Source: Umbelopsis ramanniana AG
Lineage: Eukaryota; Mucoromycota; Umbelopsidomycetes; Umbelopsidales; Umbelopsidaceae
DNA: 64,000 nucleotides
Direction: 5' to 3'
Assembly (NCBI RefSeq): GCF_025399195.1
Contig: NW_026252145.1
Coordinates: 82,708 to 146,707, forward strand
Positions within the stretch are counted from its first letter, which is position 1. Each line of letters starts with the position of its first letter. The translations under genes were made by a program, and so were the position numbers. Positions 58,401 to 64,000 of this stretch are shown piece after piece. The notes below the pieces were generated by a model. The model worked only from the letters and a program-made list of their open reading frames with translations. It did not search any database and was not told the origin of the DNA.

Positions 58401-59818
58401 CATTCATCTCTAGATCTGTAGGGTTGCAGGTACGCTTACCTTGATTTACTCCGGATGGATCTTTTATAAGATAGTGATCGATGTTAATTTTTTCTGACAG
58501 ACTAATACGAGAGTATAATACTTTACCAGATGACACTAGATGAAAGGGCTTGTATATACCGGTGAAAAGTGCATGACATGACTTATTGTTTACATTAGAT
58601 GAATCTAGTGGGAGTTGAAGGACAGTGGATACGATGTGCAAGACTTTAAAAGTCAGTCTTTTAGTAATGTTCAAAGTATTGCATGAATATCGGCATCTTA
58701 CCATCGCCGAGTACAACTCTGTTGGAAATTGTCGGAGAGTTCGACGATGTGAATGTACGGGAAGCACGCATATACGGCTCTGGTGCATCAGAGAAAATTT
58801 GTTAGAGTTCGTATCATTCAGAAATCTTGAAATTTAAGAACGTACCAATGTTCAGTGGAGGTGATGGAGTCGCTGGGACTAGCGTATAAGGAGCTACAGG
58901 AAATAATTATTTAAGATTTTATGAAGTTGGTATTGAAACTAGAGTTGGAGGTGGCCACATACCACGCTGTTTACGATCTTCCAACCCTGCCGCAGATAAT
59001 GTTGGAGGTGACGGAGTAGCTGAGGCTAACGCATGAGGAACTGCGAGAATTAATCAGTGTGTGATATATGAATCCGGTATTGAAATTAAAGCGAAAGTTG
59101 TCCACTTACCATCCTGTGTACGTTGGTTGGAAACTACTGTATATGATGTTGGGTGTAGTGGAGTCGCTGGGACTAACGTATAAGGAACTACAGGAATTAA
59201 TCAGGGTGAGAACTACGAATTTGGTATTGAAATTGAAGCGGAAGCTGGCTACTTACCATCCTGTGTACGTTGGTACGACACTACTGGAGATAATGTTGGA
59301 TGTGGTGGAGTCGCTGGGACTAGTGTATAGGGAACTACTACACAGCAACCAGTGTTAAGGGTTGCTGTGAATCATGTTTACGATTGATTATGATATTTAC
59401 TTACTATTAGATTGCAGAGACGCATCATGGATACGTAGCGGCATATTTTCTCGATGTTGGGTGGACGAAAATTGAACATAATACAGTGATCGTTCATCCA
59501 CATCTGTATCTATGGCACGTTGAAGTTGATATTAGTATTTCCAAATAGCACGTCTTTTTTTTTTTTTTTGCTATACACCCAAACAGTATGTCGATAAAGC
59601 GTAAATATCAATCGCTCATACCTTGCAGATCTTCGTACTTGGCTTTTTCCTTGCCCTTAGAGCGCACTGAGCGTGATGTACTTGGATCTCCTGCGTCAAC
59701 GTATAAAGGTAAGTCAACCATTTTCGTGGACAACAATGAAATTTAGCATTTTCAACTTACCATCTGGATACAAATCTCGTTGATTGTTGTTATTGCTATG
59801 ATCGAATTCACGGTTCAT
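55457..59818 (-). CDS. Fanzor RNA-guided nuclease (eukaryotic TnpB homologue), intact
   Basis: Fourteen exons: 59818-59761, 59690-59622, 59509-59405, 59337-59257, 59187-59110, 59040-58963, 58893-58846, 58779-58702, 58604-58527, 58460-58440, 58315-58163, 58063-57057, 56999-56563 and 56435-55457, giving 1089 residues with frame kept at every junction. Residues 1-282 are low-complexity. At about 286-331 is a Lys/Arg-rich coiled coil, then a CCHC knuckle (C337, C340, H345, C353), then a large helical region. The C-terminal RuvC-like nuclease has VDPGKTD (Asp789), FGNGS (955-957, where canonical TnpB has its Glu), DEYLTSQ (Glu994), zinc ribbon C1001/C1004 and C1032/C1035, and WNRDVMAAKN (Asp1042). 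The shifted Glu is the arrangement reported for Fanzors. No transposase is adjacent. Thirteen introns and no stops suggest a resident, functional gene. Confidence 0.88.
58846..59337 (-). repeat. Tandem exon-intron duplication in the Fanzor gene, unit about 148 bp
   Basis: Exons 4-7 start at 59337, 59187, 59040 and 58893, a spacing of 150, 147 and 147 bp. Each encodes a variant of VPYTLVPATP followed by a Pro/Ser-rich segment, most ending QRTQD. The introns also match (shared ATTGAAATT, TAATTCCTGTAG-type acceptors). All four exons are phase 1 on both sides, so copies can be gained or lost without breaking frame. Exons 5, 6, 8 and 9 are each exactly 78 nt. Confidence 0.85.
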
Positions 59819-59900
59819 ATTTACTTTTTGCGGCCTAACGAAAAGTAACAAACGTTTAATAAAAGGTGACCAAAGAGACATTTTTTTGACACATACTCGA

Positions 59901-59908
59901 TTTATATA
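59901..59908 (-). promoter_or_regulatory. TATA box of the Fanzor gene
   Basis: TATATAAA on the minus strand, 82 bp before the Fanzor start codon at 59818. Position and sequence fit a Pol II core promoter and support expression. Confidence 0.55.
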
Positions 59909-60566
59909 GCGAGCTTGCTAGACTGGTCACCACCCCTTTTTATCGTTACTCAAAATCAAACTATCGTGTCACATAACCTTTGTTATATGGCGTGCTATTT
60001 GCGAAAACACCAGTGGTTTGAAATACGTCTTTGTGCGGGAATGGCTTATTCGTATGGCAGATATTCACGAGAACGAATTCCTGACGTATATTACAAGTTC
60101 ATTGCACACCTTACACTACTCCAACTGGCTACTCAACAAATATATGTTCTTTGCAGCACTCCACAACTGCAACAAGGTTTTACTGCAAAATGTCTTATAA
60201 TACAATCTCCCTTTTTTCTCTTCACTCCTTTTTATTTGATGTCAATTAGCATGAAGCATATGATACCATTCAGACGCTTTTCAAAGTTGTCAGAAGTCTG
60301 CGCTTTCAATAATATGACCACTTCCTCTTCAGTCTAGATTTCGAACCTAGTCTGCCAAAGTACATAACGTATCTAAGAGGTAGCCAGCAATAAGATAATT
60401 GGCTCCGGTCTGACGGCTCAAGCAGGACTTTGGCATCCATTACTGGTTTTCAAAAGAAAATTGCGTTCATCAAAAGGCGATTTTGCGTCTGTTGGCGTAA
60501 GAATTCAAATCGTTATAAGTAGCCTTCACCAGCAGAAGAAAACGCATTCGTAGCGGCGAAATTTGG
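59909..60566. other. Region between the two Fanzor loci, about 660 bp
   Basis: A 140-codon open frame at 59915-60337 on the + strand overlaps the probable Fanzor promoter and shows no domain. No terminal inverted repeat recognised. Otherwise empty. Confidence 0.4.
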
Positions 60567-61448
60567 TTATTGCCGTGCAGATCTTGCAAACCGGCGTGGC
60601 CTTTGACCACCAATCCAGATTGCTTCGGCTATGTGGTACATGTTTTTTCCAGCATTGATGACTCGTTGCCATAGAATCTGACAGTTTTTACAGATTACAA
60701 TTCCTTGGTAAATTAATCCCTCTAGAGTCGTTACCTTCTTGAGATCCCTCCGACTATGTCCATTACTCACCTTACAAAGTAAAGTTAGTGAAGTATAAAT
60801 TATCTTTCGTTGACAGTCATCGTCTACCTGCGATTTATAATATACGTCAATAGGAGTCGCCAGCAACTTTCCTTCTCTTTCTTTGAGCTCTAGTGCTTTC
60901 GGCAACACCCCAACAACACTGTTCTTCTTGCCCGGAAGAATATGCACAAGGTTTTTCCTGCCGAACATGGCATCGCCACAAATTACCAAAGGAGCCTTTG
61001 ATGATTCTTGGAAGGGCTCATATGTCCAATGCCTGAAACCAGGTCCTTGATTGTTGGTAGTCGTACGGATAGCAGACTCCCAACATAAAGATGGTATTAT
61101 GATTTTTTTTATTCTTATCAAGTACGAAATAGATTTTTGTTGCCTAAGGCCAGTCGCCAAAGTGGGTGGAGGGATGTCGGTTTGTTTTGAAGTAGCCCTT
61201 TTCTTTCTTCTCCGTCTGCGATTCTGCGTTGACTTGCGTTTCCTGGCATTATACTTCTTGCCACCATCTAGGAAAGCGCAAGTCAAATCCTCCCTGACCC
61301 TTTGCTTGCCCTGATAGTTTTTGAAATCTTCCTTCGACTCGATGATGGCTGTAGAAGGATAGGATTGTTTCCAAGTTGTCCACAATATCGCCACTGACAG
61401 AAAATTTGCATCAGTATCTGCGGCTGAGATCAGTAGTGGCACAGACAC
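60567..61448 (-). pseudogene. Decayed Fanzor-type nuclease, C-terminal part
   Basis: The 293-codon frame matches the C-terminal half of a second Fanzor type, distinct from its neighbour: KRKSTQNRRRRRKKR, APLVICGDAMFG (the GDG-like segment), VLPKALELKEREGKLLATPIDVYYKSQ (where active proteins have an (N/D)EY.TS motif) and GIVICKNCQILWQRVINAGKNM. The last motif should be W.RD.NA.KN; the catalytic Asp is Val here. The Glu of the EYxTS motif is also gone, and the first zinc-ribbon CxxC is missing or disrupted at a possible intron (60807-60775). The frame lacks a RuvC-I part. An inactive remnant, though the open frame is unusually long. Confidence 0.7.
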
Positions 61449-61598
61449 CGCCTTTCAAAGGTTTTGCTGAAGACGACACCAACTCCGATGCAAAGTACAC
61501 CCTGCTAAAGAAAGCAGCTTACGAGCATCTCGTAATTTTCAGCACCAACCAACAGCGAATGAACTCCGCAGATCAACTGTTTTCCTTTTCACTATAAA

Positions 61599-62180
61599 AT
61601 GACAGAAGTGCGTGATAAGATTCAGCTTGTAGTCATGTCGTATTAACGCATTTGATTCACCACCTTGTTATAGAAACCACAGGAAGCGAGAATCGGCGTT
61701 GGGTGTTTCGTCATTTTAAAAGGTACCGCAACCACACCGGATAGACTGCTGATCGGTCGACGAAAAGGATCTCATGTAGCCGGCACTTACCAATTGTCTG
61801 GAGGACATCTCGAGTTTTAAAGAATCCTTTGAAGAATGTGCTATTCGTGAGGTATATGTAGAAACAGGTTTGACCCTGAGCACCGCTGAATTTGCCACGG
61901 CTACCAATGATGCGATGACAGGTGACACAATAAATTCTTGTGTAAAAGACTTTGAACAATTATTCATACGACATTCATCTCACGATAGATGAGAACAAGC
62001 ACTACTGTACAATGTTCATGAAAGCAACAGTTGACCTTGAAGACATTAAGAATCTTAAATAAATGGAGCCGGAAAAATTAGATGGCGACTGGGCATGGAT
62101 AACATGGAACGATCTCGCTAAAGAGGATAATCAATATCGCCCTCTGTTTTTACCTCTTCAAAATCTTCTCCTCACTTACA
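61599..62180 (+). pseudogene. Nudix hydrolase pseudogene
   Basis: A possible 9-nt first exon (ATG ACA GAA, 61599-61607) joins an acceptor at 61672-61673 to read KPQEARIGVGCFVILKG, then PDRLLIGRRKGSH, GTYQLSGGHLEF, and after a frameshift ESFEECAIREVYVETGL and EFATATND. A later segment reads HYCTMFMKA and EPEKLDGDWAWITWNDL...LFLPLQNLL. This is a complete Nudix fold in order, but a 4-base TAAA at about 61813 replaces an expected codon and shifts frame. The Nudix box is damaged (REVYVE instead of REVYEE) and the usual LPGG is LSGG. Dead gene; the likely ancestor was a nucleotide diphosphatase. Confidence 0.7.
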
Positions 62181-62703
62181 ATATAGAAATCATCAAACTG
62201 AGGAATACTATATTCCATCTTGTCCAAATCAAAATCAAGTCCAGCTTTGCTACGTACGGCTAAGAAAAAGAATGAATAACAGTGAACATCCTGATGAGTC
62301 ACAAGTACCTTTGGATATGAAATAAAGTTTATGACCGCAGCTTACCTCCAACCACACTAGAGATATCAAGATTATCTCTCTATAATTTCTTGACTTCTTC
62401 AAAGTTGCTGTACATTGCTCTCTGAGCCGACAGATCTATACTTTATTCGGCACCAAGCTCGATAATATGTTTAAGGTCCTTCTTAACTCCCGCAACACGG
62501 AAGGAGATTTTTGTATATTCACCTGCAGCCATTTTGTTCACATAAGCAACCAAGGATGTGTTTAAGCACACGCCCTAATGAATGTAACAACTTTGTCTTA
62601 CCCAACCTCCATTATTGATGTTAGTAAACCGTTTCCTTAATTGAAGCCATGCTCCATATGATTGCCTACCAGGCGCAGCTGCCAAAGTCAAACCGTCAGC
62701 CAT
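62180..62703 (-). pseudogene. Unidentified protein gene with two nonsense codons
   Basis: Three consistent exons, 62703-62602, 62574-62346 and 62259-62180, begin MADGLTLAAAPGRQSYGAW and continue GVCLNTSLVAYVNKMAAGEY, IELGAE-stop-SIDLSAQ, EEVKKL-stop-RDNLDISSVVGG and AVRSKAGLDFDLDKMEYS. Splice sites are good and frame is kept, but two in-frame stops in exon 2 (TAA and TAG where Tyr and Trp would fit) mark it as broken. I do not recognise the family. Its 3' end converges on the Nudix pseudogene. Confidence 0.5.
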
Positions 62704-62969
62704 GACTTCGGGCAAAACCAAGGACCATGGAGTTACCACTTAGTTCCATTTTCAATGCCTCGCTAACATGCTCTCCACATTCGACTGAGGATGATAAAAA
62801 TATAATGTCAGTATCACCACGGTATGTTGTCATTACAAGCAGTAAGGTCTTATTTGTTTTGTTACCCATAGCTGGGATGAGGTATGGGCTTACGATGTCT
62901 CTCAGCTTGATATCGCCAGCTTTGATAATAATCAATTTTGCTGCGTGGGCTCTAAAGTTCATATGCATG

Positions 62970-63300
62970 TGAGCTCACCAAACTACTTTTAAAAACTATG
63001 CATTTTGACACAAACTTTGATGGAAGACCGAAGATTGTTGTCGCTAGAAGGCCATCGCCGAGTTCAGTCGCTTGGGTATGAAGATCAAAGGTAAGTTTAG
63101 GAGCGATGGTGCTCATCTCACAGATAATGGTTTTCTTTTTTTGCCTTCAGGTAAATGCTTGAATAGTCACAATGAACGCGGTAAATTAACGGCAGTGCAA
63201 AGACGTCAATTAATGATTCAGGACACTTGCATGGTCGTAGCAGTCGCGGACAGCTTGAGCATTCATTAGACAAGCGAAGACGATGTTGGCTTACTGAGCG
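62970..63300 (+). other. Fragment of old coding sequence, unassigned
   Basis: An ATG at about 63019 reads MEDRRLLSLEGHRRVQSLGYEDQ up to a GTAAGT donor at 63092. After an AG at 63149-63150 a frame reads QLMIQDTCMVVAVADSLSIH, a TAG, then TSEDDVGLLSDLFKRLC. The pieces look like one protein with a nonsense codon. Family not recognised. Limits are approximate. Confidence 0.35.
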
Positions 63301-63560
63301 ACCTCTTCAAACGTCTCTGCTACCATCACACCAGAAAGTTGTTGGGCTTTGGCTGCTGACCGATTCCACACTATAAGCGGGCTTGGATGTCCATTCTTTG
63401 TCAGTCAGTTTTGGAGGTTTTGCGTCAAAAGCAGCAGTTTTTTTTAATTCACCGCCACGGTGTCGTTGAGCGCGCCGTGCCCATGAGAAGAGCAGTATAA
63501 CATAGAGGTTTTCACACTTAGGTCAATACTATAGACTGGATGCGCACTTAGAAACATCGT

Positions 63561-63807
63561 TGTCGTTTAGATTACTGTACGACTTATTGTATTATCCTGT
63601 AGACGAATGAACTTCTCGTGAGGTTAAAAACTGCCTTTCATTCTATTAATCAACTGCTCTCTGTATGCTTATTGTTTCGTGACTTATTATATAAAAATGT
63701 AAAAGAAATCTAATTTGAAGAGGATATTCAATGTGACTTCGCTGGTAAAGAAGTCCCATTGAATCGGCGTTCGGTTGAACTGACATTTTGTATTTTTGGT
63801 GACGACA
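63561..63807 (-). repeat. Solo LTR of the Ty3/gypsy-type family
   Basis: 247 bp, inverted relative to the 31-35 kb element and clearly homologous to both of its LTRs, closer to the 5' copy by eye. On the + strand it starts TGTCGT and ends ACGACA, perfect 6-bp inverted termini. Flanks are TCGT on the left and TCGG on the right, a possible 4-bp target duplication with one mismatch. No internal element sequence is attached. Confidence 0.8.
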
Positions 63808-64000
63808 TCGGTGAAGGTATTACCGAGTGTGAGGTTGTGCAATGGTATGTGTACAAGTATGAAGTAACCTGTAATTGTATACACCTAACGTCTGTCTATC
63901 GTCTTCTAGGTTTGTAGAACCAGGTACCGATGTTTTGGAGTTTGACAAGATCTGTGAGGTTCAGTCTGATAAGGCGTCTGTGGAGATTACATCACGATAT
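63804..64000 (+). CDS. Branched-chain 2-oxoacid dehydrogenase E2 (lipoamide acyltransferase), lipoyl-domain start, 5' disrupted
   Basis: Runs off the right edge. Coding pieces 63804-63844 and 63910-64000 join at a split Trp codon to read [19 protein letters not shown], then [20 protein letters not shown], the lipoyl domain of DBT-type E2 with lipoyl Lys in SDKAS. The normal protein has (F/A)LADIGEGI; here the solo LTR ends within the Asp-Ile codons. Left of the LTR, an in-frame GCA CTT AGA AAC (A-L-R-N) resembles the lost A-L-A-D, so the insertion seems to split this exon. No mitochondrial presequence exon is recognisable upstream. Either a broken copy, or a gene now using a new start. Confidence 0.75.

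Noticed and set aside
58101-58403. A separate small gene beginning MILITIAFITIAF
   Set aside because: The hydrophobic start comes from a TAATGAATGCAATGG-type short repeat in an intron; the real exon starts at 58315 within the Fanzor gene.
59915-60337. A 140-codon open frame upstream of the Fanzor gene
   Set aside because: No domain, overlaps the TATA region on the other strand, and its composition is not protein-like.
60310-60350. TTTCGAACCT resembling a tRNA T loop
   Set aside because: No matching acceptor, D or anticodon stems around it.

Overview
The window is nuclear DNA of a filamentous fungus, most probably an early-diverging Mucoromycota (Mucorales-like) species. It has many short GT-AG introns (about 50-120 nt, often with CTAAC-like branch sites), a VPS33/Rab7 endolysosomal set, a yeast-length TAF1 without bromodomains, a GPI inositol acyltransferase (GWT1), degenerate Ty3/gypsy material and two Fanzor (eukaryotic TnpB-like) loci. 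The taxon is an inference from gene content and architecture; I ran no search. All exon structures are hand-built from splice motifs and reading-frame continuity.

1-30 kb is a dense, conserved housekeeping block: the 5' end of a glycerol-3-phosphate acyltransferase (-), an STK11IP-like LRR protein (-), ribosomal protein eS25 (-), a single-LIM protein (+), GWT1 (+), the chromatin remodeller CHD1 (+), the 25S rRNA methyltransferase RCM1 (-), VPS33 (+), a ferric-reductase-type oxidoreductase (+), a two-finger GATA factor (+), an unrecognised intronless membrane protein (+) and TAF1 (+).

30-41 kb is gene-poor and repetitive. Two nearly identical 285-bp arms, each with a tRNA-Leu(CAA), lie in inverted orientation around a decayed Ty3/gypsy element with 244-bp LTRs. 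A pyrimidine-rich degenerate tandem repeat, retroelement-like debris and a tRNA-Lys(CTT) follow.

41-55 kb returns to single-copy genes: a membrane RING-H2 protein (-), Rab7/YPT7 (+), a CsbD-like stress protein (+), mitochondrial Mn-SOD (+), vacuolar alkaline phosphatase PHO8 (-), an Stm1/HABP4-type ribosome-associated protein (+), a dual-specificity MAPK-phosphatase-like protein (+) and two unrecognised proteins. VPS33, Rab7 and PHO8 belong functionally to vacuole fusion and vacuole lumen biology.

55-64 kb is the most interesting part. A 14-exon gene on the minus strand (59818 to 55457) encodes an apparently intact 1089-residue Fanzor RNA-guided nuclease with a RuvC-like active site and a Cys4 zinc ribbon. 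Its N-terminal part is built from tandemly duplicated, phase-symmetric exons. A second, inactivated Fanzor of a different type lies 0.7 kb away, followed by a broken Nudix gene, another pseudogene, and a branched-chain 2-oxoacid dehydrogenase E2 gene whose lipoyl-domain exon carries a solo LTR of the same family as the 31-35 kb element.
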